Shown: piece after piece, positions 1 through 13,133 of the stretch
Position numbering within the stretch: the stretch's first letter is position 1
Layout of the letters: each line of letters starts with the position of its first letter
NCBI GenBank assembly: GCA_050084515.1
Contig: CM114274.1
Coordinates: forward strand, 29,078,001-29,142,000
DNA: 64,000 nucleotides
Source: Blasia pusilla
Taxonomy: Eukaryota; Marchantiophyta; Marchantiopsida; Blasiales
Direction of reading: 5' to 3'
Position numbers and translations under genes: made by a program
Notes under the pieces: generated by a model
Told to the model about the DNA's origin: nothing
The model's database searches: none
What the model saw: only the letters and a program-made list of their open reading frames with translations

Positions 1-3000
1 ACATGTTGGAAGTCATGCAGGCCACATAGAGATAGGGCAACCGGGACCAAACTGAGTCATCCGCTCCCCCTATTTCCACAAGTAATGAATGGACCACTTT
101 CACGTCTTGATCTTCTGTGGCCCCTATTCTAGTGGCTAATAGCTTGAGTTTTGTAAGTTCTGGCGTCTCCGGAATCGAGACAGGTGCATATTTCGCAAAG
201 TCCGTAAAGAGGGAGAAGAGAAGGGGAGTGTTTGCAGTGAGGACTTGTGCGGTTGCTTCTGCTAGTAGGGATCTGAAACTTAGTATGTGACCCACCTGCA
301 AAGATAACTTCATTAAGGTTTCCAATTCCAAAAGCTGCCTCAATCCAGACTCTCTTTCTGCCCTATTGTGCATACCCCCTGCCAGAACATCCAGGGCATC
401 TTTGTTTGAGCGGAGTGTGACATCAATACTGCTTAGATGCATCGAGAGCTCATCCCTGAGTCCACTTTCCAGCTTGTCTGTTCCATATGGTCCAAACATG
501 CGAACAAAAGCCTTCAGCTCCGTTAAATGTGCTACAGACTCAGCAGAAATCCTACCAACTTGCCTTGTGCTTCTGAAGCACTTGTCTTTTGGCGAAAATG
601 TCACTCCTGAAAGCCGCAAGTCTTTCACAATGTTCTCAATGTACCAATCAGCAATTGTTGAAACAGAATCACCACCAATTCCCACTTCACCCTCTTCAGG
701 ATGGAGATCACGCATTTTTCCGGCAAATGATTCTGCCAGCAGCACCTCTCTCACTCCACGCGTCATGTCCATACTAACGTGTTGCTCTATTAGATGAATA
801 ATACTCATGTGCCGCTGCAGACGAGCCTCGACAACACTAGGCCGTTGGAGATCACCATCAACCAGTAAAATATTTGTAAGCCGGCCTCGGAAGTTGTTCA
901 TTACATAATCCCTCATATACTACATGGACACCACAACGGGGTGATCAATTCGTGTGGTTCATGTTCCTGATTCTTATGTGATGGAAAGATTTGATGCTTA
1001 GAAAGAGAAAACAAAAAACAGAATCTTGTCACGCAAAACAAGTAGTCATCTATAAAGAAAATTCCTCCAATGTTATCTCCCAAAAAACAAAAGCTCCTGA
1101 CAAGGTGAAGATTGAAACTTGTGTTGCGACCAACAAAAGGATGCATACCGGATACTAAGCAAGAAACAATGGTTCGGCGAGTCCGCACTAGCGCAAGGAT
1201 ACATCAAGTGTACTTGTACATTCTAGACCATCAATCTCAAAAGAGTTTCCTTTGCAAGCCTACCTCACGAGGAATATAAATATGATTGAGTATTCGGACA
1301 GGTTCCATCTCATTCAGCACTGAACACAGACCAACCAGCCTCTGTACTGCAGCCTCAAGCCTGCATGAAACAAGTTTCAAGATCATGAAAAGTTTCACAG
1401 GCTCCTCTCCAGTAAATAATTACTTACTAACATTCAGCAATAATTTCACTAATGGTTCCAGTACCTTTTACACAAATTATATAGATGACTATTTGTCAGC
1501 ATATCAACTCACATTTTGATGGAATCTTTGTTCTTTGGCTCACTCTCAACTCCTGGTAAAGGAAAGTCGGGAATAACTTTCACTTGCTTTGACTGTGGAG
1601 CCAAAGCCCTTCCTTGTTGATTCAATCGCATGGCTGCTTGCTCTGGGAGAAGCTGCGATAACCCATTTTTCAACTTTTTAGAATTTTTTTAAGACCAGGA
1701 CAACTTTACTAGAAAACAATCTGGACCAAACTCATGAACAAAACTCAACTCATCCACCTGAAAATCCTTCACATGAGTACACTTTTGGATGCCCATACCA
1801 GAGATTTTCATACCCCTCAGCAACAGCCCCGAACTTACTTTATTGTCAAGGGACCCATATCCACCTTCCGAGTCTAGGATATTGATCAAGCCCTCCAAAC
1901 CACCCATAACAGCTTCAATAAGGGCTTGGGCATACGAAATGGCATCTCGGGCAAACTTCCCCAGCTGAACATACCATTGAAGATGACTTCAGATAAGGAG
2001 CTTTGACTGTCAATGATCTTGCATGATTGTGATGATAGATGTACAGCACTAAATATGTGCTTAGGATAAAAACACCTCAAACACAAACGTATCCGTCTCT
2101 TTTTAGATTCAAAAGGCCAATGACAATCAACTTCACATACTAGGACCAACTGACAAAATTACATTTTCACAAGTAATACTGCTCACACAATAACATACTT
2201 CATCCGGAAGAGTAGGATGTGCATTTTCTGGAAAAGCATTGGCAAGACCCAGCCATGAACAGCAATGTTGAGGCCTCCCTTCTGGACCAAACATTGTATG
2301 CCGGAAGACCTAGATGTGAAATCATAACACACAGGAATGCCATCTTGAAAACTTTAAATGAGTTGGTGGCAGAGGCATTCATTCTCGCCATCAGCTGAAC
2401 AAGATTCTTCCTCTGTAATAACATAAGAATGGCTACTCCCAGGTATAGACCAGGGAGACCTAAAACTAATGTATGTTTGTAGAAAAATTCTGCAATATAG
2501 GTGAGGCAAAAAGAAGAGCTAAGTATTAATTAGACTACAAATACAGTCCCAAAAAAAATCTGATTGCAAACAAAAGCCATTCCAAGATATTTACTCAGAC
2601 ATAATTGTAAAACTGGGAAGTACTTGAAGCACCAGCCAAACACTCACAATCGCAATTACTAAGCCAATAACTACATGTCAAAGCGAGAATGTGCAGTGAT
2701 TCATCCACTTTCATGACACAACCAGCCTCAAACCCAAAACAAACTCATCACCCACCGCAGATACATGCTGTCGATAGAAGTACAACAACTTAAGAGAAGC
2801 ATGTTGTTGCAGTTGATCTTCAATCTCATCCACCCTCCTGACAAAAACCATAACACAAAGCTTAAAGAACCAAATAGATCCCACCTGAGAACCCCACTAT
2901 TAGTACATTCATCGAGAAACAACCGACCAGGGAAAAGAGAGCCTGAAGATAGAGCATTGGGCCACTTCAGTGGACTTCACAACTATGAATCTGAGCCTCC

Positions 3001-3655
3001 AATCATCAACCACTAATACCAACAAATGACTTCACAAACCTGCATGAGTACAATCGTCAAAAAATCCCAACGATTTTTAACAGACATTCTTTTCGAAGTA
3101 AATCCCTTTCAAACTTGTTAAAATAGATAAATAAATGTTGCCAGAAATGATCCACACAAGTAAAGAGGTAACCCACCATCATATTTGCTAACAGAAGAAA
3201 CCAGTGCTAGAACACTTTATCCAGTAAATGTATTATTACCTGGACCACATATATGCCATGTTTCCTTCAGCAACAATGCTTTCTTTGCCGGTGGACATTG
3301 TTGCCTTATCCAGGTGCCGAATGTTAATCGGAGACTTTGCTGAAGAAACGAGCATCATCGTTCGCAGCCAATCTCGCCTAAAAGTCTGAATCCAGCTCAG
3401 AGTAGATCAAAAATCAAGTCAGAACTGAGTAAAACTGAGCAGGTACATTCACAGTAATTTCAGAGCAAAATTTCAGCTATCATTCTTTGATACTCACTTT
3501 CATTTCTTGGTTTCCCAATGTCCCCAACACAATTAACATACCCTTCAGAGCTTTGACTAATTTCAAGGCACTCAATAAGATACCTACTTAAGATCCTCAA
3601 AAAGTTTCCAAAATTTGATGGTATACAGACAGATTTCGTCGAATGAAAACCCTGA

Positions 3656-3690
<35 letters not shown>

Positions 3691-6600
3691 TGGGATTGAT
3701 TTCTATCCACTCATTAAGCCCTGCAAACGCTCTGGATCTTACCATCACACATCTGTTACAGCAATTCTGAACTCAGACTCATTGGGAACCTCGGCACATT
3801 CTGAGAGATGCAAGGCTAAAATGTAATCAGAGCAAGTACCCAAGTCATCAGTTCTCCTTGACAGAATCGATCATATGTGCATCAGCAACAAAAGTAGTAT
3901 GGTACTTATTACTTACAGAGAGATCAATTGGAATGGTAACAATCTTCTCACTTTGTAGTTTTGGTAGTTTCTCCAAACTATCCAAAGCAGAGAGGAAAAG
4001 ATGACGCAGTTCAGCATCAATGTCCAGGGCCACCATTCCTGGACTACCAAGTAGTAATCGAATTCTCTGAGCCGCTGCTGCAAGATAGCCCAAGGAAAAT
4101 CCTCGTATGGCTGTGCAGACAACACTACTTGTAAGATTGATGACTTTGGAAGAGCATACTTTTGAGAAGGGTACACTTGACATTTGGAATACCCTCTACG
4201 ACAAATTGCTTTCATCATTCAGTATCATTCTGGTCGTTTTCTTCTAATTCCTGGAGAAAGAACCTCAACAATTCCGACAAAAGATATCAAAACGATTAGC
4301 AGCCCATCCAAGTTAGTCTAGGTTGACAAACAAGTACCTGGAGTATATTTCCGTATCAATCCTACCAACCTATCCATGCCATCCAACAAGAAGCCGATAC
4401 TTGGATCTGAAATGTCCTGCGCACGACTTAAAATAAGTGCTCAGAAAAGGTGCTGCACATATCTGAACATTACATCACGAGATTGTTCAATATGAACACA
4501 TTCAAGGATGTCATACTCGTGTAGGTACCGACCATGACTAGAAACCTAAGAGTTGAGATGGCTCAAAACCATAGGTTTAAGAGTGAGAACTCTGATGCCT
4601 ACCAGATCCACAGGAGTGACACGATTGCCTTTGGGTTTCCCAACCGTGACTCCAACGTGACTGAAAAACCAGATAACTTCAGAGCGTGCCATTGCTAAAG
4701 CAGACAAGACCATCTGCAAGTAGTCAATGCACTCATTAGCAAAGAAGCCATTTGACTTTTGTGGGATATGACCAATCCCTGGAATTCCCTGATTTCAGTC
4801 AATCCAGAGGCTAGAAGTTGAGACCTCAATTCTTTCCTAGTAGAGAACAAAGTAATCAGAACTGTTAAACCCATGAAATTCCAACAGAGTCAAATTCTTA
4901 GAGTTGCTTGTGAACTCTAAGCCAAAGACTCAAAAAATCGCTGGAATGCTGCCATTATATTCAATCTAAAAAATAATACATGACAGGAAAACGTAATTGT
5001 TTGGAAACTGTTGGTACTGAACTACGCCAAGGTCTCCGAGCTCTATGATCAACTCCTAAGACATCTTTCATACCACAGTTTCTGCAATAATCTGGAATAA
5101 GTTCACTTTCACTTCTTTGTTGAATGTGAGGCATAATTAGAGGACAGACGACCGATGTTTTCTAGTTCGACTCAATGGCCCCAGAGACATGTGACTCAGG
5201 TAAACTAATATGAGTAAATTGGGAACTCCTGCTAGTTTGTCTGTCTGAATCCCAGCAATATCAATTGGTTCACAAAGACCCAGACTCTTTCTACAGATTC
5301 TAATTCAGATCTAACTCTTTGAAACCCAGGAGTCAGAGCGGCCATTCAAAGATACAGAATAACTTACCAATGACCCATCCTCGAACTCAAACATGCCTCT
5401 TGAGCTACTACACATTTAGAAAGTTCTTTTATAAAATACGTCATCCACACCTGTATGTTGGGTGCTATTAGGGTCGGTTGATCGGTGAAAAAAACAACCA
5501 TGCGTCCCAGTTCTTGCTTCAAGAACATTCGATGTTCTCTATGCACATTGTCACAAGTAGAAATCGCTATCTCCTGCACCTCACTTCAATTCAAAGACAC
5601 ACAACAAGACACCATGTACTTCAATCTACCTGGAATCAGCAATCAGAGTATCGAAGAACCTTTGTTCTTTGTTGCAGGTTTCCCAAGAGTGAATATCAGA
5701 ACTTAGTCACTGCGCAGGAAAATAAATGCTTGATTCAATTAAGTGGCTTACCAGATACTTTTCTCCACCTGCTTGGCCTGATTGTATTCTGCATCTGCTT
5801 CTCTTCCCTTCCCCCGTCCAGCTTTTGCAAGCTTCTTCGACTCAGCTATCTTAGGAAGTACATGGTGTTGATATTCTTCATGAACAAGAACACACTACAA
5901 TAGCAACAGAGTTAACTGCATGTGAGGCCAAAATGATGACATAATACAACAGCACCCTTTCGTAACCAGGAAATCAGCTCTAATTTGATGCAATCTAGAG
6001 GTAATTTTTCAATACCTCATCGCGGAAGAGAGATAGCACCAAGGTCTCTCTTAGGATTGCCTGCGATAACATACAAAACACAAACAATATTTCAATCAAA
6101 TTATCTTTTGTATGACTTGATTTAGGGGAAACGTGACACCATTGAAGTTATAAATCACTCCATGAACTTGAAAGGTGAGAAACATCTCTGCAACATCACA
6201 AGTACTGGAGTAAACAAAAGTCCCCTTCCTGCTGATGCATATCAGCAACTCGGAGCCAGAGGGTAGAGGACACAAGAAAATTCTTCACAACTGTCTATTA
6301 TTACTCTATAAAAAACTTCCATGAATATAATTCTTTCACAACCACACAGGATGGCCACACCACTCTCCACACCCAAACTACAGTACTGAGGTGCTACATT
6401 CCATGCAGAAAATTCATACCATTGCAATCTCGATTCCATTTGTCCGAAGCAATTCACTTGGACAGACAAGGTACCCAAAGAGCACCCATTCTCGGTATGA
6501 ATCAATATGAGCCAAGTCTTGAGCTCGCTGCAAGGACATGCACAGGTGCGAACAAATCAGCAATGAGAGGTGGGAAGTCAAATGCCTGATCAATACAATT

Positions 6601-9254
6601 CAATAAAAACTTGACATCCTAAATATTGCTCATTCTGCTAATACTGGTTTTTCAGCGACTGTTCAATAAGATCATGCAAGGACAATTAATAGAATTCAAA
6701 GTTGGATGGCATTACTGCAGGGTGTGCAGAGTTGGTTAGCTTGTCTGGATAGCGAGGATGGAAGGGACTCAAAAATCCTTCATTCCGCAATCTCTGATAA
6801 TCCACCCCAAGAAATATGGTGGGACCAACTGCATCCAAAATCTGCAGAGATAAACTGATTTTCAGGTAATAAAAACAAAAACAAAAACTCTTATCCAGAT
6901 GGCCTATACACCAGCCCCTGTGGTCAAAGGGTCACATTTTTTTTTAAATCATCACTTAAAGACGAACAGAAGGTGAACATATACTACAACTCACAAAAAG
7001 CACATACCTCCCCAATCCTGGGGCTAACGAAGTTAAGGTCATCGTGTAGACCATTTAGTGGTGCATCATAAGAGTCTACAAACTGTACCAACCTGCACAG
7101 TACGAAACACACATTGTATCCTGTATAGTAAGACCTCTGATCTTCGTTTGAGCTGAAATAGGAGGAAGTCTGCTCCAGCAACGTCCAGAGAAGACAGAGA
7201 CTCTACCAAACCCCTTTACTTGTTTGGCACCATTTGGGCTATGATTATGGACAATACATGAAGAGTGTGAAGCACCAAATATATTGACCTTACCGATGAT
7301 AATATTCGAAATCTCTTCCTCCTTTCAAAATAGTGTGAGTAAGATTGTACATTTGCAAAATCATTTTCCTGGGTATCTGATCGAAGGACAGCACATGCTG
7401 ATGATGTCATGAATCTCAAACTGATAAATTTCAAAATTTACTGCTCTTCAATAGATGCAGGGTACCATGAAAGAAAAACCAAGCAAGTTCAAGAGCCGAG
7501 TCTATCTTGAGAGAAACACATCTTTTGCTACCTTCTCTGCCATCATGTTCACTCGAATGAAGGCACAGAAAAGGCCCATAAATAGGTGTAAAATCAAAGG
7601 ATTTTGTTGAGGCTGCATATCAGGAGAAAAGTTTGTGAGTAAGATTAGGCAACCCTCTATCAACCTTTAGCTTATGACAGAGAAGTCAATCAAGGACAAC
7701 CCTAGAACAGCACCAATGAAATTTTCCCATATTGTCAATGAACCTCACAATTTATGGCTCACAAGAAATTGCTGACTAATCCAGAAACTCACGAATAAGA
7801 CTGAAAGAACCCAAGCATTGACACTTACAAGTAGAGTCACAATAGTGCTGCTAAGATCCAGTATAACACGTAGAGCTTGCTCGCGGAATATCATCAAATC
7901 AACAAGTACCTACAAAGGGCAGTGTAGACATTGTTAGTGTAAAGTGATTGGGAAATGTCAGATATTCATATTACAGGCACAAAAACACTCCGATCAAAAC
8001 GAGAACCTTGCTCATTCAAACAAAATATTTTGACGGCTCTGAGATCTGAGTAGTGGAGAAAATCGTAGCACTTACAAAGAGCCACGGCTCTAATCCCCCA
8101 GAAACCCTTTCAGCATTCTCATGGAGAAAATCAAGGCCAGCCTTGTCAACCTGTACACAGTTTGTACTTGTCAGAACCTCTGACATTGACAAGATGCAAA
8201 AACTTGATTAGTTCTGTAAATACAAAATGGTGACAGCATGGACAAAAACAGTATAGTTATTACATAGTGACTGTCGAAGCCTTGTGAGCATGGAACCTGT
8301 GCCCTGGTTGGACAATTGTGGTGACAGAGATATGTACAGGAGGAAAAAGTGAAGAAGGTAGCACATGAGAGGATGGTATCTCAAATAGTGTGAGTACCTA
8401 CCATACATAGTATAGTCCTGGGCATACACTATGAATCTCTTCACAACATACTTTTAACTACCTAAGCCGGCATAAGTGAGAAGGCTGTCATTGTACTGTA
8501 GTCTCTGTCATAGCCCTCCAACCATTGACACCCACCCTGGTTGGATGGAGTCAAGGACTGGGAAGAGTCCAGAGGAAGGAAGAAGTAACACGTGAGACAA
8601 GGGAGAATCTTTCCTAAAGTATGATTCTCTCATAAGCAAATATACTCATTATGTTAAGTAGTACCTGTGGTTCTCTCACACTATGGGGGAGACATGTAGG
8701 GAACCCATAATGCCAGAGAGACCATGTCTCCACAATGAAATTTTCAAAACACCATAAATATTACAGTAAAACAAGATAGAATTGCTGACATCAAGCACTA
8801 CATAGTGGTCAATTATAACCAGAACAATTACCTTCTCCAATTGTAGCTTTGCAGGATGGTCTGGAAACTTCCTAGCCACGTGCAGACAAAGCTTGGGTAA
8901 ATCTGGCAGAACTCCAGATTTCCAGAAGTCATCAGGAAGCTGCTGCGCAGTGAAGTCAGGCATTCCCAAAATTTCTCTCAACCTGTATATCTTAGTCATC
9001 AACCCCTGAGCAACCTCCTTCAAATGCATCATCCATTCTATCTGGCGAGTCTTCTGTACATTATTTCCATTCGTCTGCTGGCCGCTTCTTTTCGTTGATC
9101 CTGCTCGGTTCCAGATAGGGGAGTCCATAGGAGACCCGACCCCCGAGTCGTGCAAACCCGAGGGGTCGTCACGATCAGATGTCTCCGCCGCAACATCTCG
9201 TTTGATGAGACTTGAACGTCTTCCAAACAGACTCCCTTGCCTTTGCGGCTCCAT
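1..9254 (-). CDS. NAP1: NAP1/NCKAP1 (HEM family) subunit of the SCAR/WAVE complex, 3' end outside window
   Basis: The product is the Nck-associated protein 1 subunit of the SCAR/WAVE regulatory complex, which activates ARP2/3 actin nucleation at the plasma membrane. The start at 9254 opens a charged N-terminus, then WMMHLKEVAQGLMTKIYRL, as in plant NAP1. My exons on the minus strand, all bounded by GT-AG: 8832-9254, 8076-8150, 7829-7909, 7532-7612, 7294-7376, 7008-7092, 6716-6841, 6420-6527, 6016-6060, 5752-5894, 5451-5583, 4603-4713, 4338-4416, 3917-4110, 3790-3800 (tentative), 3240-3377, 2756-2837, 2199-2309, 1839-1964, 1513-1652, 1264-1360 and 1-919. Phases agree throughout and give about 1,130 codons of the usual 1,400. 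Diagnostic stretches include LVQFVDSYDAPLNGLHDDL, FVSPRIGEILDAVGP, LKQELGRMV, IGFLLDGMDRLV and MGGLEGLINILDSEGG. No frameshift or stop was seen, so it is probably a working gene. A 5' UTR intron is possible but unresolved. Confidence 0.93.
3659..3688. repeat. A30 homopolymer (T30 on the gene strand) in a NAP1 intron
   Basis: An uninterrupted run of 30 A lies in the NAP1 intron between the tentative micro-exon 3790-3800 and exon 3240-3377. Read with the gene it is a T30 tract. It is too far from the 3377 acceptor to be its polypyrimidine tract. It may be a slippage-prone homopolymer or the tail of a small retroposon. Confidence 0.9.
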
Positions 9255-11304
9255 TCCGTATAAGGGTTACCTACCATTCATAGGGTCCGAATTTGACGAG
9301 TATTAATCTCCATGGTGAAAGGATTTAATATGGAATCTGGCCACCCTGCTTTCCCCTAAATCAAGCATTCCATCTCTTACCCTCAAAATTAGGGACCAAC
9401 TTAACTTCAAAGAAAAATCTGCATCCCAAGCCTGACTACTAAAGCAGTTCTTGTTATGGATATGGAACCAGTCACCATCCCTAAGATCCCTGCACAAGAT
9501 ATCCTCATGTCCTGTCACCATACACACCTCAACTTATCTGAGGTCCCATGTGTAGAACCTTCCGCTTCTCCTTACACAGCCTACCTACAAACCACACAAA
9601 GTGTAATAAATCAAGCTTGAGAATCAGAGAAATACGTACGTCATTCTTACTGAGAGCAAACAGACCATGGAGGACAACGTACACTATTGGCGTGCCCAGG
9701 ACCAAGTTAAGGCACGACAGCATATCAACGAGTCAAGTCTAGAGTTCAGAACGTTTGCCCTCTACATGACCCGTGACTGGTAACTCGTGTTACAGATCAC
9801 AACACGTCGGGATCTTCAGCAGGAGAAAGCTGATAGGTAGGAGAAATTCAGAGCTCTCGGAAATGATTGATCTGTAGATCAGCCTCACTAGGCATGTATC
9901 CGCTCCCCCCGGCACTACAACGCATTTTAGCCGGTAAATATTGTGTCACTCACTCCGTACAACAACATTCAGAATAACTGAAGAGTTCATACCTTCAGTA
10001 ATAAATATTCCCGAAATTCCTCGTTTTTCTCTATGGTCGCAAAGCTGTACTCACTGAGTACAGTCTCTCTCGTCTCGTTCGATGACGACTGCACATCTTA
10101 CGGACTTCGAGCACTGCTACTTACGATCTGGAATTGAGACGACAGGAGAAAATGGAATATTAGATTAGCAAAAGTGTTTGAAGATGAGTAGCAATAGATG
10201 CTCCTGCTCAGGGTTCTACTTATCCTCAACGAATATCTCCTCATCCTCATCACCGGGTTTGATGTAGGAAATTGCTACGCTTGGTTTATGTGAACACTCG
10301 GGATTTTGCATGTCTATTCCAGAAATCTTCCGTCTGACCGTAAGCTATCCGGATGCAACTCAACGAAATGAGAGGAAGGGAAGGAACGACAGGTAGAGAG
10401 TGGCAGGTAAACAAATTTTACCGTAACACACTTCGGTGCTCGATCTCTGGTGGTTGATGGGAGGCCAGTCGATCGGTCCGTCTGTCCGCCCTAGTACTTC
10501 TGTTCCACGTTCTCTTGTCCCTCCATTCCAACCCTCGCAAACCTACACAAATGGTGACGACTACGGTATGAGCACCATTGTTCATTGTCTCCCAAAAAAA
10601 TCACCAATAAAAACACCTTGGGGGCCCGTCGCCTAGTTGTGCGTTTTAGCTGGTAAAAAATTGCAGTCATTTGGTTCTTCATCACGTCCTCGAGGAAGTT
10701 GTAGACTGACTAACAGTATCCACGAATACCTCGGACTCGGTAGAGTTGCACTGCTCAGTTTTCTGTGCGAGTGTGGGGTGTATCATCCCTGTCCGATGAT
10801 GGGGATGAATTTCATGGAGTGCTGCGCTTAGGCGCTACAGGGAAGCGATGAGCCCCACTCTACGTCAGCACAACATACCACATTATTTGCATCAGGGACA
10901 TTGCATCAAGCCCTGCTCCGAGGATCCGTGAGGCCAGTTGAATCGGAATCCGACGACGAAGATGTAACTAGTAGGTCCATCAAAATGCCATGAGGAAGGA
11001 CTACGGGTACTCACGACGGGCAATGATCCCTACGTTAGCTGCGCCAACGCCAGCCGAAGTGCTCGATGCTTCATACTTCGCCTGATCTCTAGGTCTCTCG
11101 CTCTCCCGGTTCGCCGATCAGCGACGACAACGACAACAATTCTCCTCCCTCCACCCGCGCACCAGCCTTCTAGTCACTCCCTCTGCCTCCCCGGTCCCCG
11201 AATCCAGCTGCAATGCGGAGAACCGAAAAAAGGTCAGCCACTCCGGAAACTACTGAGAAAACTGTGAGCACGTTCTCCCCACCTCCACTCCCGATCGGAT
11301 CCGG

Positions 11305-11354
11305 CTCTCCCCTCTCTCTCCCTCTCTCTCTCTCTCTCTCTTTGTCTTTCTCTC
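11305..11354. repeat. (CT)n microsatellite
   Basis: An almost pure CT/TC-dinucleotide tract with a few CC and TTTG interruptions. CT/GA tracts are common in plant core promoters and 5' leaders, but no promoter function is demonstrated. Confidence 0.85.
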
Positions 11355-12016
11355 AGAACTCACATAGTCCGTGCCTTAGGCTCTTCCCCTACATCTCTCC
11401 CTTCATTTCTGCCTGCGTTTCCTCTCTACGACATTTCTCCCCACCTGTACACGATTTCTGCCTGCAATTACCGCGTCCACGGGTTTCCGTCATCATCCCT
11501 GCTCTTCCCCGCTCCTGGGAAGCGGGAAGGGCTAGCCTTCCAGTTACCAGTATTGCTAGCCAATCCTAGTCAATATCGCGGTCGCTGCCAGGCTTACAGT
11601 CGCGTACTCCGTCGTGTTTTACCAACAGCCTCGTTACCCGAAGATGCTCTCTATCTAACCCGCATCCACGTGGACCGTACATATCTGTACCACCAGCAGG
11701 GCACGCAGAAATTACGTGGGCTTCTCTGCGCCGTCGATCTCTCTTGCCAACTCGATCTAGGTGGGTCTCATGATCTTACCGCGGAGTGACCCGTGGGGGA
11801 AAAAGGGGAAAAATCAGCCCTTGACTCCTTGCCAGCTTGTAAAAGCACACGTACGGTATACGTGGAGCCGTGGGAACAGGCTGCTGCCGCAACTTCGAGC
11901 CACCCGGCTCGGTTCCGTGCCTGCCTTCCAAGCCTTCCTGGACAGAAACTCCACCCGCCGCGGCAGGCGGAGCCAGGTTCGGAAGATCGCGGATCCGCCG
12001 CACAGTTGTTTGCACG

Positions 12017-12143
12017 GAGTGAGTGCGATCCGGACCTCTTCGCTCGCAGCGAGTGGGTTGGTATTGGACGAGGTGTTTTGCGCTGAGTGAGTGCGATGTG
12101 GACCTCTTCCCTCGCAGGGAATTGGTACTCATGAGGTATTCAT
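12017..12143. repeat. Imperfect tandem duplication, two units of about 60-67 bp
   Basis: Two adjacent units each begin GAGTGAGTGCGAT and share GGACCTCTTC-CTCGCAG-GA and a following GGTATT/GGTACT-GAGGT core. The first runs from about 12017 to 12083 and the second from 12084 to 12143. The duplication lies in the GC-rich block upstream of NAP1. Confidence 0.7.
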
Positions 12144-13133
12144 TCAGCCGGTAGGTGGATGCAGACGCAGCAAGCGTAGGCACTAGAAACCTGTGGTGAA
12201 AAGCAGGATATCCATCGCTCATTCGTCAGTTCGTTCGTTCGTCCTGTTGCTGCCCCGTGATGGACGGTCATTCCTGTGCTCCACCGTCGCCTCGTCGTGC
12301 CTGCTCTCCCCTCGGAGCGCACTCCTGTTTTGCCCCACATGACTTGTGCCCGGGATTCGCATACTCGGTCTCTCAAAGCGGGCGGGCGGGCGTGCCTGCA
12401 GTGGATATGCAACTTCCGCAAAGCGCTCTGGAAAGAAGGGCCCGGCATCGAAATCGAAAATTATTCCTCTCTTACGAAGTCAGTCTGCTAACTTCGCTGC
12501 TCCTCTTCTTTTAGGTCGGACTTTGGGCCGAAAGCTTCTTCGTAGGACATGTGTGGGGAAGTACACACGAGATTCCGTGTGAACGTGATACATCGTCCAT
12601 TTCCACATGTTTCATGAACACGTCCCACCCCTTTCTGTTTTTTTCGAAGACGTGTGGGGATTACAGTCGTAGTTCCATGGTTGTCATTCATCCGATGATC
12701 GGGTTGCTTGGTTCTCGCTCTCGTTTTGTGTCGCCTCTCGCGTAGCGTACATCCCTCTTTTCTTTTCTCATGTCCTTCATTCGTTCGTATATCTCGCCCT
12801 TCTTGTTACTTCACTCGTGTTGCTCCCGACAGATCCATCCGTCCTTGTATTCCCGGTCCTCTCATTTTTGGGCGTGGACCTCAACGCTAAGCCCTTCCTC
12901 GTCGCGTAGTGCATATGTGTGAGTCATCTTAGCCTTATTTATTTTGTCCATGCAGTCTATACATCAACATGTTTGATTCGTTCGTAAGTGTATTGTTCTA
13001 GTTTGACTAGTAAGAATGCATCGGCATCAAAATTTAGCACATAAAAAAATTAATCATACCAATAAGTGAAACATTACAAAATTTAAAAAATGCGGACCAA
13101 TATAAAACTTCACATATATAATGTTATTTTAAT

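Larger units (their letters stand above)
9255..13005. other. Upstream/intergenic DNA of NAP1, no gene recognised
   Basis: This stretch lies 5' of NAP1 and ends where the first Helitron begins. It holds only short open frames with no family resemblance and no conserved splice pattern. From about 11.0 to 12.5 kb it is clearly more GC-rich than the rest of the window and has a CT microsatellite, so it may include the NAP1 promoter and 5' leader, or the promoter of a neighbour interrupted by the Helitron. No TATA box or start site can be assigned. Confidence 0.5.

Noticed and set aside
3460-3660. 66-codon minus-strand ORF within the NAP1 gene
   Set aside because: It lies in an intron, resembles no NAP1 segment and ends in the homopolymer.
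11213-12582. Several overlapping ORFs of 70-150 codons
   Set aside because: Low-complexity, overlap on both strands in a GC-rich region, no family resemblance or splice logic.
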